Below, in pieces: positions 52,114-64,000 of a stretch of 64,000 nucleotides of DNA. Origin of the DNA: Varroa destructor (lineage: Eukaryota > Arthropoda > Arachnida > Mesostigmata > Varroidae). The translations under genes and the position numbers were made by a program. Each line of letters begins with the position of its first letter. Within the stretch, counting starts at the first letter, position 1. The DNA lies in the NCBI RefSeq assembly GCF_002443255.2, contig NW_019211458.1, forward strand, positions 33,846,096 to 33,910,095. The letters run 5' to 3'. The notes beneath the pieces were generated by a model. The model was not told the origin of the DNA. It ran no database searches and saw only the letters and a list, made by a program, of their open reading frames with translations.

Positions 52114-53544
52114 TTTGGTTCACCTGAAATAGGTACGTAAAATAGAATCAGCCATACATGGTCACGACTACAGTGAGCTTGACGGCAAGTAAGCCCGGTT
52201 CGTAGTTGCAGGGTTTGTTAAGGGGATCGTAATTTTTGGGATAAAGTTGCCCACAAACTATAAAAATATTGCATCTGGGATGTATTACTGTGCGTCGTGA
52301 TCACAGCTTGATGCAAATAAGAACCGTGTAGGTCGATTCGGTCGCGGAGTCATTTACCCTTCTAGCTAAACTAGTTTTTTTGTACAAGATAGTCTTTAAT
52401 AATAATTCGTATTTGCTATACGTGAATAAAGTTTATTGCTTTGAAAAGCTAACACCACAAATATGTAATTCATACGTGATTCTTATTGTTGCAGAATGAA
52501 GAACTGATGCCATCTTTAGTCAGAGAATAGGGCATCTGGGTTCTGCTAGGTCTGTGGAGTCAACAGTTTTCATTAATCTAGCTGCATATAAATGAAGCTT
52601 GCCATCTTCGTTTTTAGTATCCCCAGTTGGCTGGGTTGTATCAAAAAAAAATACTTTTGCTTACTCGATAAAATCATACAAGTTAAAACTATTACTGTAT
52701 ACTAAATTCGTGTACACCTATATATTACAGTGTTGCTGCTATACCCCACACAGTGCATCGCATATATGTGGTCTAAATAGATAAAATAATATATGTATAC
52801 ATTATGTTACATTAGTATATGCATGTATGGTTATATTTACATTGATAAATACATTGTGTGAGTTTACCTTGCACCTCGTACCTACGGTGAATTCCGGTTT
52901 GTACAAAATAAAACACTGTCAAATAATTGTTTGTTTCTTAGTATTTCATTAACTCCTTTAATATAAGCCGCCTTCCTTCTGTCACAACTGGCAGTTCTAT
53001 TTTATGAATGAATCTCTGTCGAATTTTTTTGAGCAACTAAAAATATCATCGGTCCAATTATGTTCTATATAGGAAGAGCACGGGTAAACAACGTTATTAT
53101 TCCATATAGTAGCAAGTATATCCAAGGCGGCTTGGGGCCAACGATCTTGAACTTTAACTGTAGACGAACTTTAATAAGCAAAACACACATTCTCGATTCG
53201 TAAATCTCTTACAGTTTGTGTCGCAATCTTAGTCGGTAAATGTTTCGTATGTTTTTGCGACTGTATTGAATCGTCCCGCATTTGGGCGACGAGAGTTTTA
53301 GCTTCATTTGTTTTGAGCAGTTAAAAAAAAATATGCCTAGAACCTGCCACAGATGATTACAGTTAGTGACGTTTCGACAAGTTTTATTAGTTTTATATTG
53401 TTTGCGCAACGTTGAACCGCATTCTGATGAACTGAATTGGGTCAATAAAGAGGAAGAGACAGTACCGACCATGACGGTTGCTAGCTGTCAGGGCAGCTAG
53501 TAGTTATGGACTCGAGTCTCGAAGGTGATTTTCCAATTTCCTCA

Positions 53545-53735
53545 TTAAAAAAAAAAAGAACAAAGGACCCATTCGGCCAGCAGAAATCCGATTCCTATCA
53601 AAAACAGAATAAACATGATGGCCTTGTAAAGCACGGTCGCAGCTAGGTTTCTGACATACGTGACCGATACATAATCGTCTTCGTCGAGACGGCGTCGGCT
53701 AGCAAAGCCGGTAGACAATCGATCATAGAATGCTC
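53545..53735 (-). CDS. Terminal exon with one transmembrane helix, unrecognised
   Basis: Open frame after an AG acceptor, reading FYDRLSTGFASRRRLDEDDY, then VSVTYVRNLAATVLYKAIMF and the hydrophobic stretch ILFLIGIGFLLAEW, with a stop after a run of T bases (codons for Phe). A charged segment with RRR and DEDD precedes a single membrane helix and a very short tail. It lies downstream of the exons at 54195-57453 on the same strand and could be their 3' end, but its entry needs one leftover base while the previous exon ends in phase 0. Either an exon between 53736 and 54194 is missed or this is another gene. Confidence 0.5.
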
Positions 53736-54194
53736 CTTTTTATACATGAGTTATAATCACAAAGTCAGGTTTGGTTCTTTAGGTAAGAAGTGATTGAATT
53801 CCAAATTATCTCTCTGTTTACTGTGAATATAAAAGACGAAGAAATGCTCAACGTTTGGGAACAACTTAGCAGCTTGGAGCAGACGTCGTCAATCGAGGGA
53901 GCTATATTAAGAAATCGCCGATATAAATAACGAACTAGTTAGCTCATCTTGAGGGAATATCCAGGAAAAGGTCTCCCACAAAAAAGTAAAATACGACGCA
54001 ACGACTATTTCACTCCGATGTTTGAGACATCTAAGAAGAAACAAACGTCTTGATTGTCAAGCGATGGCTTTTTATTAAACTAAACTACTTGGTAAAAAAA
54101 TCAAGAGTCACTTTGAGTCGTAAATAGGTTGAATATTGTTTATATCGCATATGCGTCACGATGATAGGAACACAATATATGTACATATAAATAC

Positions 54195-57100
54195 CTGGAA
54201 AATAACCAACAAATAAATGGAAGCGTTGCAGTAGCTGTTAATGCGGAGAGCCACATATCGAGCTTGAAGGCTAACACCAAGTGGAACCGGTTGATCACCT
54301 AGTTCATATTTTGCAATGAATAAACATGGTATTTATAGTAAATAAATACTGAAGACTTTGAAGACATCTTTCCCCATATCTCTCGTCTGCGCTTGTTGAC
54401 TTCGGCCCATAATGGCCCATGCGGGATTTTCATTATTGTTTGGAAGCGTGTTATTCTAAACAGAAGAAATCAAAAATAGAATTACAATCGAAAGAAAAAT
54501 GTAGCAATTTGTATTTAAATGATTGTAAGTCTACCGCTATGACTAACTGTAAGCGCATATTTTTAACTAATCACAAGTTTTCTGTTCTCCTCTGCGTTGG
54601 CATTGATGCTTGTAGATGAGCGCCCGAACACAGCTGAGCCATAATGAAATGCAAAAGGTACTTTTTTGCTTACTCATTCACCAAACAGTAGGAAGAACGT
54701 TGTTTGGCATGACTGAATATATACTGGTTTAAATAAAATTGGCCCTTTAAGTTGATTAAGTATTTACTCAAGAAAGACTTACCACTAGCAACACTTTTGT
54801 TGTTTGTTAGTGTTATTTCCTTCGATGGATTAAAGCTGAGCAATTGGTATTCACTGTTTACAGCATCTGCTTCGTCCAGCCACAAAAAACGATCAAGTGA
54901 TACGCCTCCAGGTAACGAAAACCCATCAGTTTCCTAGATATGTAAGGTGAACGTTAAATAATTGCAAGCTACCGTTTATAGCGGGGTCAGGGATAGCTAG
55001 TTTAACGAGCATATAAGGAGCAAGTGAATTGTATACTAAGTGAAAGTATTCACTTGTTTTTCCAAGTTATCGATCCATCAGATCGAGTTGCTCAAAGTTA
55101 CCCATGCCTTAGTCATTAAACTATAAAGTTGGCACTTGCGCAATGTTGTTTGCCTCACATAACGAAAGACGCGGTATTTGGCTTGAATTCTGGCAACAAA
55201 TCACTTCATTATGTATTCGTCGTCCTACATTTTAGAACAAATTCATTCGTTTCAAATTCACAGCCAGACATTTTTAAATGCGGTGATGGAAAATTCGTCC
55301 TGCCGATCTATGAGATCCTGTTTATTGTCAAATGTTGAGTTACTAATTTACTTGTCAGTTATCACAAAAGGCAGAACTCTGTCGACACAAGAATACGGTG
55401 GGTAAATATAGCAAGCTTTTTTAGAATGGCTTTAACGATCTTCGTCGTAGAAACGACGGTTTTGCCTTGTCTATTGGGTCTTTTCTGTCCTTTTTGGGTA
55501 GCCTCGCTCACTCGACGTAATTCTGTTATATGTAGACCCGTGTCGACTGTCTCGTCTTTTCTTCAAGCAATTTTCGGTATAAAAGGTCATACCTGTTCTA
55601 TAAGGCTCAAATTATAGTTACTTTAGGGTAGAGATGTAGGTTGACTTCAAACCTTAGGCGCATATCTCGGAATTATTTATTCCTTTTCTTATCGACACAC
55701 TGACGCTACTTCTTGGCGCAGGCAAGAAATCTGTGTACGAACTTGTTTCTAGCGCCTCAAGTTATTCGATGCTGTGCAACATGTTGAGAAATAACCCGAA
55801 GCAATGGCTTCTTGTGCGCGCCTCATCCCCTTTGTGAGGTGCCCAGATGTTTAATTTTTGGTAAAATTTCGTGTTTTCAGCTTGTCTTGTCGGCCAGGTA
55901 ATGAGATATTTACCATAAAAAGTCCTCATTGGACGAGGTAAAATACATTCTCTAGCTTCAGAATCCCATATTTTCAAAAAGTCCTCTTAATTATAGTGGT
56001 CACTGTACACGGAACAAACATCTAGGGCTACGCACGCAGTTTTTCGACCTAGACAAAAGGCAAAAACTAATACGTATAGCACATGAACCGGAAATATCTA
56101 TTTCTGGACCCTGAACTCAAGATAAAATTTCGATTACTGCAAAGCCAACTCAACGAGCCTATCGAAGAGAAAAGAACACTGTTAAACGGTATTTAGAAGT
56201 TTTTTTTTTCTTTTTATATATATAAATGAATAATCAGTGGGAAAAAATAAGAACGTAGTATTGCTCGTGTATTGGCCTAATATATTGAAAAGGAACACCG
56301 GAGAAGAAAGAAAAGATACGTTTAACGTATAGTCATAAAATGGGTATACTATAATTTCAACTTGGATTCTCTAGTACTAAAAGTTAACATGATTATTATG
56401 AATGAAGCGTGAGCAAGAGAGACTGCTGAAAAACCACCAGAAGTATAAAGTTCTAATTCTAATCTAATATTGGCTCTATGTAACAGGGCAAGTATGAGGT
56501 ACCTTTCCTACGTTGTCCCGTAGTAATGCCGTAATAACGTTTATATGCTATTTTTGATGATGTTTTTTTCATACGTTTCGTTGTATCATGCCGACGATTC
56601 CGCTGAAAGTTCTATATCATGTCCATGTGGAACATACCAGTTTGAAACAATGGATAATCAACAATAAGTTAGCTAGATTTTTGAAATAGTATGTGACATA
56701 TTGTATGATAGATGCAGTAGAATTGCAAGAATACATGTCATGAATTATAATACATTTATAGAAAATGTTAGTAGCAAAAATTGAATACTCATTGATTCGT
56801 TTACTTAATCGTCTCTGTCAGATAAATGACAAAGGCCCATGTTAATAATGGGACGATAAAGCTGTATATCAAGATCATTCATGAAAAACACTAGAATCTA
56901 GTATATAGGATTTAGTGATTTTATCCAACAGATATTATGTAGAAGAATTACCTAAACAAAACAAATGTATAATTGATTGATAGATATCGCAATGACTTTT
57001 GCTCATGCACTTTGTGAACGTGAATAAACCTTTCCCTTCCCTTCATTGTCTCAATTACGAAATGTACACTCGTTAATATTGAGATGACATTAGAAAGCCT

Positions 57101-57453
57101 TGTACAAGGCCATTGTTACCGATGCTTTTTATTTGTAAGAAATGGCGTATTTGGCAGCTATTTGTAATGGCCTACTAGTTTTATTTTTTTTTTTTGTTTC
57201 TAGGCATTTTTTGGAGAATACGGCAAATGCTTACAATAATCGAAGTTAAATTAAGCTGTTAAACTGCTAAGTGTTAAAGAACCGTTACAAGTTCTTACGA
57301 CATTAATGTAATGCGTATGCGTATCACTGTAGTAACTATCAGCTTGGGTACTTACATTAACAATAGCAAACCGGAGGAACTTTTCACTCGCGTTGAATTT
57401 ATTTCGATACGGAAAGCTTATAGTAACATACTGAACCGTTGGATGTTCATTAT
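54195..57453 (-). CDS. Unrecognised multi-exon protein, probably extracellular domain (partial)
   Basis: Three exons with consistent phases and good splice sites: 57453-57356 (acceptor TTTACAG, donor GTAAGT), 54933-54783 (donor GTAAGT) and 54298-54195 (donor GTATTT). They read NEHPTVQYVTISFPYRNKFN, then ETDGFSLPGGVSLDRFLWLD and NPSKEITLTNNKSVASG, then DQPVPLGVSLQARYVALRIN followed by SYCNASIYLLVIFQ. The alternating hydrophobic pattern suggests beta strands, and NAS motifs (two) would be N-glycosylation sites if secreted. The 5' part (signal peptide or further exons) is not found; the first exon needs one leftover base upstream. With the exon at 53545-53735 this would make a type I membrane protein with a short cytoplasmic tail. 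I could not assign a family. Confidence 0.6.
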
Positions 57454-58326
57454 CTGTAAATAAGAATAGAATTTGTCAGTCTGCATTATAAACGAACTAT
57501 GATCAAGAATTTACCAGCAATATTTTTTTAGGCTATATAGGTTTTTGACATATTCAACTGAATCTGAAGATAGTCTGCTGCATAGATAGGATTCATATTT
57601 GTTATATTGTTGTTCAGCCGCTATTTATAGTTTGCCTTTGATGTCGAGACAACAAGGATACTTAGTCAACCTAGCAGAAAAGCAAGCTGGATCAATTTTT
57701 ACGCGAACATCTTCCTATAAGTCATCAGAAAATTCTTTACAGAATTCGAAATGGACTGAGGTGACATAGCTCATCATTTAGCCGACTTGTCGAGCCTGTG
57801 AACTATTCGTTTGAGAGAGAAGGTATTCAAAGAAGGATTACGGATTTCTAAGACACATTTTTACGTGATTTCTAAACACGGTACATTATTGTTTTTCATC
57901 TTTTGATTATTACCGCATTTTTGAGATTAATAAAAGAGAGAAAAAGGTTTTTAATAATAATTTAGAAGTCATATTTCCTGTTCCGTACACACTATACTCC
58001 GCATTCCGTTATTCTTAATAGCGGTGTATCTATGTCTATGAAATGTTTACCATATATACTTTTGGTATTTTTTTGCTTGAATAAATCTGATATTATTTTC
58101 ACTATCTTGAACAGCGGTAGCTAAAATGACTAATGGACTAAAGTGTTATTAATTAACAATAACGTAAATTTATTATTCAGCAATGTTAACCTCAATCCTG
58201 TTGGTCACTGTAACATAACGTGAGGTCAGGCGTTTTCATTAAATATGATATGTATTGCTATTTATCCTCACTACGTCATTTATTAATGTCTCCTTGAAAA
58301 AATTTCCATTTTAACAAAAATATATT

Positions 58327-58329
<3 letters not shown>

Positions 58330-58361
<32 letters not shown>
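58330..58361. repeat. (TA)n microsatellite
   Basis: About sixteen uninterrupted TA units. Confidence 0.93.
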
Positions 58362-58363
<2 letters not shown>

Positions 58364-61300
58364 CTTTTCGTATCAAAGGTAAGTATTACGATTACTAGAG
58401 GCTCACATTTGTTCAGAGTTACTGTTTAGTGAAATGTTTGTACTAGAGTCTATCTAAATTGAGCTGTGCCCCATTTATTAATAAATGAATATACTAGAAG
58501 GGCTTTTCGTGCAGGCTATAGTTGCCTATATCGGATGTTGATTCTACAACAGGAAATCCTGTATGAATCTGAGTAAGGTAACGAACAATGCTACCCCCAT
58601 TAAATTTTTTTCACGCACAGCTTGTTTGTATATTTGTAAAATCCTTATTTCAGAGAATAGTTTTTTTAGCTAGTAGCTTGGATATTACTTCATTCAACAG
58701 CGTCCTCCACATTTTCGAACCGTAGGTAAAAAACCCTGACTAGACCTGCAGTCGCCTGTGCGACAGCCACATCGCTTGTCAAGGCGGGTTTTCTAGCGAT
58801 GCAGACTTCAAAAGTGATGTAGATTTAAAAGCATGACACTTCAAGCAGCGTCCCTCGATACTATATGTTCACTGGCAGTTAATTTCAATTCATTTATTGA
58901 ACTCACTAATTTCTACATCCTTGCTTCATTTAATAAATAAATGAATTTAGATTCAAAATGTACGTTGTAATTTTACAGAGCATTACCTACATACAACACA
59001 TCTATCGAGCCCTAGGTATGTTTGTAAACAATATGTATATTTAATTATATAACATATATCTTCTATGGCGAGACTCATCTTTAGCGAATCAATCGTAGAA
59101 AAGCTTTTGTTGTTTGGGTACGCTCATTACAGGAAAAACTATACATTCTAATATACGAGTCATGTACAATTAACAAGCTTACAAACGCAGACGAGCTTCA
59201 GGGTGTATGGTCGATCCTTCAGTGTGGTTCCTTGTTATTTGTTTCTCCATCACGTAAACCTGAAAACTATACTAGGCCTTTATGGATATAAATGTAGATA
59301 GCATGATTCACTATGGAGTGCGCCACGTATAATGTTTTAAATCTTTGTTTGGTTCATTTTATAGCCGAAATAATAAGGCCTTCAACAAACCTTCTTATTT
59401 ACGAGAGTGGATTGGCGAAGGTGGGTAAATAATCAACAATCAGGAATCTGCTGTGTAGATAAATTATTGTAAATATTATAAATTGTTTACGCTAGAATAG
59501 GTCTAGGAGAGAGAAACTGGGACGACTGTTTGCCAAGTGTTGCGTGAAGTAATAACCATACCCGCTCATTTGCATGGCTAGTCCGTTATTCAAAGTTGTT
59601 CTAGATATATAATTTATTTTAAGATGATGATCTACTGCGTCTTTTTTGTTTATCGATAAGACACATGCATCGATGTAAATGATGTATGCGTTTGTTCAGC
59701 CATAACTTACGCATTAAGTTGACCTTAGTTGACATGTTTACACAAGATAAACCCTATGAAAAATGTTTTCCAATCTGTACGTCGGTTAATGGAGTAACAA
59801 TGGTATAATACAGCACTGCGAAATGTTGCGAGTTATAGAGGCCCTATCCTAAAAAACATATCTTATTCTAAATTGAAAAGAGCCCACAATCGGCATGTTT
59901 TGTGCCGACCTGCATGCTCTGAAAATTGTTAAAGATTAATGTTAAAATCAAACACTATTTAAAAAAAGAATATTCCGCTGTTATTGGATAGATTTGCAAA
60001 GCACAGCCCTTTTATATATGTCCAGCTCATGTGGTATATGAAGCTTGCGACTAAAATCACTGACGTATGAATAGAACGCCTCCATATCATGACACAACTG
60101 ACACCTGGAGGGACATTTGTGCTTTTAAAATAATATAATGTTACATCTATTATTCACGATACAAACATATTTAACACTCGTGATTACTAGTGGAGTGTAA
60201 TGTTTACCTTACATTGTAGCAATTCAGATGCAGGAGTCATCTCTGTTATCGAAGTTCGGCTCTGTAAGTATTTTCATTATATCAATGTGTATGCATCCGT
60301 ATACAGACGAATAAACATTTCGTCATTTTGGCATTTGAAAATATAAATACGAGATGGCAAAGAACTCCTACTAGAACATGCATTATCCGTCTACTATTTT
60401 ACTGTGATACACACATTTGGCAGTAGTTGAGATAATGATTCTTATTCAACAGCTTTATATACAGCGTGGAGTTTTTAAATTTCGCGGGCTGTTTGTAGTA
60501 GTAGTAGTAGCAACAGGCATGCGCTTGACGGCCAGTTTTTTGACAAGGAACCTCGAAACTCGACATGGCGAAAAAAAGTAGTTTGGTATTGGAAGTTAAG
60601 CAAAGGTCAACTGTTGTGCAATGTCCTTATACGATGCAAACATTAACTACAGAAATGATCGCTGGCTCGCTCACGATCTAAAGGATACGTCATTGTCAGT
60701 AAAAGCAAATTTTCAATCAAATTTCATGAGCGGTGCCCGGTAGAAGAGACATCATGCCTCCGTACTTCTTCCAGGAGAGCAAACGTACTATGAAATAATC
60801 TACTCGTTTTTATGCGACTGTGCGTAGCTAAAGTGTCTAAATGAAGACAATTTGTCTCTAGAAAGTTGAACCGGCTTACACTAACCGATTAGTGCAGCGT
60901 AGGCTGCTCGTGAGTACAAACCCGCCCTGGGTCGACTATGCATCAGATCAGAACCACGTCCCTCCTTGTAGATTCTTTTATCATTTAAATACGGCTGCTC
61001 AGATATACTCTATTAACAAAAAAGGCCTGCGGTCTACTTCAGTCTAACAGCAGCGACAGGTGTTCAGCGCCCAATAACTCGTCGAAGGCGTGTCACTGGT
61101 CCATTCATAGGTCAGTATAGTCGCTTGTTCCGCCTCATGTGCATAGCCGCACCGGTGCATATATATATATACCAGTACAACTTCGTACATGTATGAAACG
61201 GCAAGATGGATTTTGATCGTTTTTAGCGAAAAAATTTGTTCTGACGTTAAGATTTTTTTACGGAAATACTTAGATGTGGAAAAATGTTATCTCGCTGTTT

Positions 61301-61961
61301 GTACTTCCAGCGATTGATGACAGTGGTTTGACTGTCTGTAAATATGATAAAAAAAAAAAAAAGAAAACAGTAACAGCAGCCTAAAAGCCATCTTTGTCGA
61401 AGCGAAGTGGAAATCGAATGTAGTTGTAATGTCCCCTATAAACGGCTGCTATATACGTAATGTCCATGCTATGACGAGCTCATAATGACATGTTTCGAAA
61501 AGAACGAGCGTCGGTTCTAATGAGTCAAGCTGAAATTATTACTAATTAAATATCCAATAATTCTTCCAGTTGGGATCTACCGATAGATTCACTGATTGCT
61601 AACAGCCATTTTTTCGATAAGTCGATTGATGTGTTTGAGGTTCCAGAATTCCTGTTATTACGACAAAGAAAGTGAGGATTATTCAAAATTAATACTGACT
61701 ATAGTGATGGACTCTTTTGACTAATATAGTAGTTTTTATTCAGTTTCCTATGCATTGATATTATCTAGGTAGCGTAGGGTTTATAGCTCTATTCATATGT
61801 AAATGCTCCAAATAATATATGTTCTGGACATTAATTTACACACTGCTTAAAGTTACCTTCCGTATACTATATATTTAGCATATGCAACGTATGCGATCCT
61901 ATTCAGTATGTTTTACAATCTCAAAAATAAATGATGTGGCGACTTTGTAAAGTAGGTTAGC

Positions 61962-62111
61962 TTAGCGTAGAACCCAAATGCTAATAAATATCACATTGAC
62001 AATCGAAAATTGAATGCTTTTCTGTGATTCCTTTGCTTCGAAATTGTAGAGCATGGCGGTGAGGTCTGACGGCGTCATCACATAACCGGATTGTTTACCT
62101 TCGATTGCCAT
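61962..62111 (-). CDS. Short frame of 49 codons, possible small gene or exon
   Basis: Begins MAIEGKQSGYVMTPSDLTAM, continues LYNFEAKESQKS and ends with a hydrophobic stretch IVNVIFISIWVLR before a stop. Upstream in the same frame there is a stop 48 nt before the ATG. Alternatively, only ATGGCAATCGAAG is coding: the GTAAAC that follows would be a donor in the phase required by the exon at 57453, giving a 4.6-kb intron. No homologue is recognised; chance is a real possibility. Confidence 0.22.
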   Translation of the reverse strand: MAIEGKQSGYVMTPSDLTAMLYNFEAKESQKSIQFSIVNVIFISIWVLR

Positions 62112-64000
62112 GTTTACAGGCCATGAGCCTATTGAGGGACATTTATTGTTTCATCTTCAGCAAGTATCTCATAGCAGCAGATACTCTTGATGTCTACTAC
62201 AAACATTACTGTCATCTTACGTTTAAATCTAGACGACACTGCTGCTTCTTCTCCAAGGCGAAGCCATTATCTCGCCTGGACTCTTTCCAGCTGGCAATAG
62301 AGATTAGATCATGCCTTATCTATGGCGACCGTACGCTCTAGGTGGTTTTTTTATTGATCAAAAAATTCACACGTATTTCCAACCAGTCTGGTGTCAATTC
62401 ATAGGAAACCCCTTTTTTACCCAGTTTCCACACTCTCAGTAGTTCAGTTATAATTCTGTTTTAAGCGCGAGTTTTGGCCGACAAAGCCAAACCTCAAGCA
62501 GAGCAAATATAGCCAATATTTTTTGCAAAAACTGTTTTTTTCAATAATTGGTTTCTGTCGTATTAATTGATTCTTCTTAACATACAGTGTCCCTAAGCGC
62601 TGCGTAAAAAGGCTTTTTATAAATATTTCTTTAGGCTAACTGTAATAGTCGCGATAATATCTTTGAATTTCGTCAAATAGCCGCTAAAGGAGCGAACTTG
62701 CGTTCCTTCGACATCGCTAAGTGTTTATCTTAAAAAAACACCTAAAAATATGAAAAATCGACGAAAACCGTACAGAATTTCTCTCAGTGAAGGTCTACGC
62801 CACCCGTAAATAGATTCACCAATATTTTTGACAAAAAATATTTGGAACTGTTATACGCTAAAATTCGCACCTATCTTTCATAGTGATAATATTTATACTG
62901 TAAAATTATGTTTTACCTACAAATATCCGAAATCTGTTTTATGTACTATTCGCTAGTACTGGAATGAAGAAAATTTATACATTTTCAGGTATCTTCAGAT
63001 CATGCCTCGACTAGGTCGTTAGTATCAAGTAATTTTTGCAGCTGTCATATATTATAGGTTAAATCTCGTGAAATTTCTGCCGTGCAAAAGAAGTTTGATA
63101 CCTTTAAGGCACTTTACAGAAGCAAGAAAACTTCTTGATTTAGGTGTTTCTAACGGTAGCATGTCAGTAACGGCATGTAAATGTAACGGCATGTCAGAAT
63201 AGATTTTTCTGCTCTGGTGGCTATGGTTTCCTACTAAATTCTATAAATTAAAGCATCGTGCCTGCTTAAAAGGTCAGGCCACATACTCCTACCTTGTACA
63301 AAATAATGTACAATATACAAATGGGCCGTTGCCTTAGAGCGGCGCTTAAATGGATTGTATTTGAATTGTATTTAAACCGCGAATTAAAATCAATTTGGCA
63401 TAGTTCAAAGCTCATTCTCTTTTGGTATCGCCTGTCTGATTTTATAGGATTTCTGTTGTGGGTGAGAATCTGAATTACGCGTTCCAGTGAACTAATTTTA
63501 AAGAGTAGACAAGATACGATCAGCGCTTTTTAGGACGTCTTTTTTTTTTTATATAAAAAAGCCTTTACCGAGATACATAGTCGCAAGAAAAAAAATTTAG
63601 GTAATCGGTCTATCAGATTATCATATCTTCTCGTCTCTATTGACTCTATAGATTTCTTAAGAGGATCAGAATTGCATTATGAATTTCAGATTCATCTGAT
63701 TTGTATACCTTTTACTTGGATTAATTCCGTATTAGACAATATGCAATATTCGAGGATAAATGATAAAGGAGATTTCAATAGGACAACAAGGAGGACACTT
63801 TTAAGGCAAATTCGCATGATAAAACAGTTTCGATCAGTATAGTCACCCCATAACCTATCCGTCAATTTCGGTTTGCTCTTTAACCATAATAGTGTCCCAC
63901 TACGAACACTGGCGGCAAGAGTCAACGCGATTCGGAATCCTCTGATCATTAGAAAAGCGAACATTTTCTGTATTTGCCTTAAGTCAACTCTATTAATTTG

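Larger units (their letters stand above)
57454..64000. other. Large region without a convincing gene
   Basis: AT-rich DNA with simple repeats. Missing 5' exons of the minus-strand membrane-protein gene may lie here. A short tag repeat, tagtagtagtagtagtag, is at about 60497-60514, and three imperfect copies of a taacggcatgt-type unit at 63151-63197. A minimal plus-strand exon-like segment, an ATG just after ttcag followed by eleven further codons and GTAAGT, is at about 60229-60265. Nothing here has recognisable homology. Confidence 0.45.

Noticed and set aside
53209..53472. 87-codon minus-strand frame
   Set aside because: Lies just downstream of the stop of the terminal membrane-helix exon, is rich in Asn/Lys/Ser with no motif; most likely 3' untranslated sequence.
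54300..54420. Minus-strand frame with GPLWAEVNKRRREIW as a further exon of the membrane-protein gene
   Set aside because: Its phases fit neither neighbour, and the exons at 54783 and 54298 join in phase without it.
1..64000. CRISPR arrays, bacterial operons, Shine-Dalgarno sites or riboswitches
   Set aside because: None seen; spliced genes and a Pol III tRNA gene show that the window is eukaryotic nuclear DNA.

Overview
This is a eukaryotic nuclear window. Coding sequence comes as short exons with GT-AG introns of about 60 bp to 4.5 kb, separated by AT-rich DNA with many microsatellites. I see no operons or bacterial-type signals. Gene content (an SLC7 light chain with insect/tick-like features, a chelicerate-style SLC16-like sequence, a one-domain VWC secreted protein, a tryparedoxin/nucleoredoxin-like protein) points to an arthropod. 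A parasitiform mite or tick relative is my best guess; this is inference from family resemblance, not a database result.

Layout: 1.9-13.0 kb, minus strand, an intact nine-exon SLC7-type amino acid transporter. 13-19 kb, intergenic with small repeats and one GC-rich block. 19.3-23.1 kb, minus strand, an SLC16 monocarboxylate-transporter-like sequence whose membrane segments lie in conflicting frames, so probably a pseudogene. 23-30.5 kb, intergenic with decayed transposon sequence, including a likely BEL/Pao fragment. 30.5-31.6 kb, plus strand, a complete three-exon gene for a small secreted single-VWC protein. 32.7-37.4 kb, minus strand, a complete nine-exon LSG1 ribosome-export GTPase. 38.7-40.9 kb, a good tRNA-Gly(TCC) and two decayed copies, next to an interspersed repeat pair. 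41.4-43.7 kb, plus strand, a thioredoxin-fold protein with a WCPPC site and a predicted N-terminal membrane anchor. 46.3-47.6 kb, minus strand, a complete four-exon EXOSC8/RRP43 exosome subunit. 51.2-52.1 kb and 53.5-57.5 kb, minus strand, exons of two genes I do not recognise. 57.5-64 kb, no convincing gene.

The exon models of SLC7, VWC, LSG1, thioredoxin-like and EXOSC8 were checked by hand: every junction keeps phase and each total is a multiple of three (463, 140, 555, 180 and 259 codons including stop). The genes do not form one pathway. LSG1 (60S export) and EXOSC8 (RNA 3' processing) are both housekeeping ribosome/RNA genes, and the rest are transport, redox and secreted functions. I found no clear undescribed system. 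The best leads are the secreted VWC gene, the two unrecognised minus-strand genes, the frame-broken SLC16 copy and the tRNA-Gly/repeat cluster.
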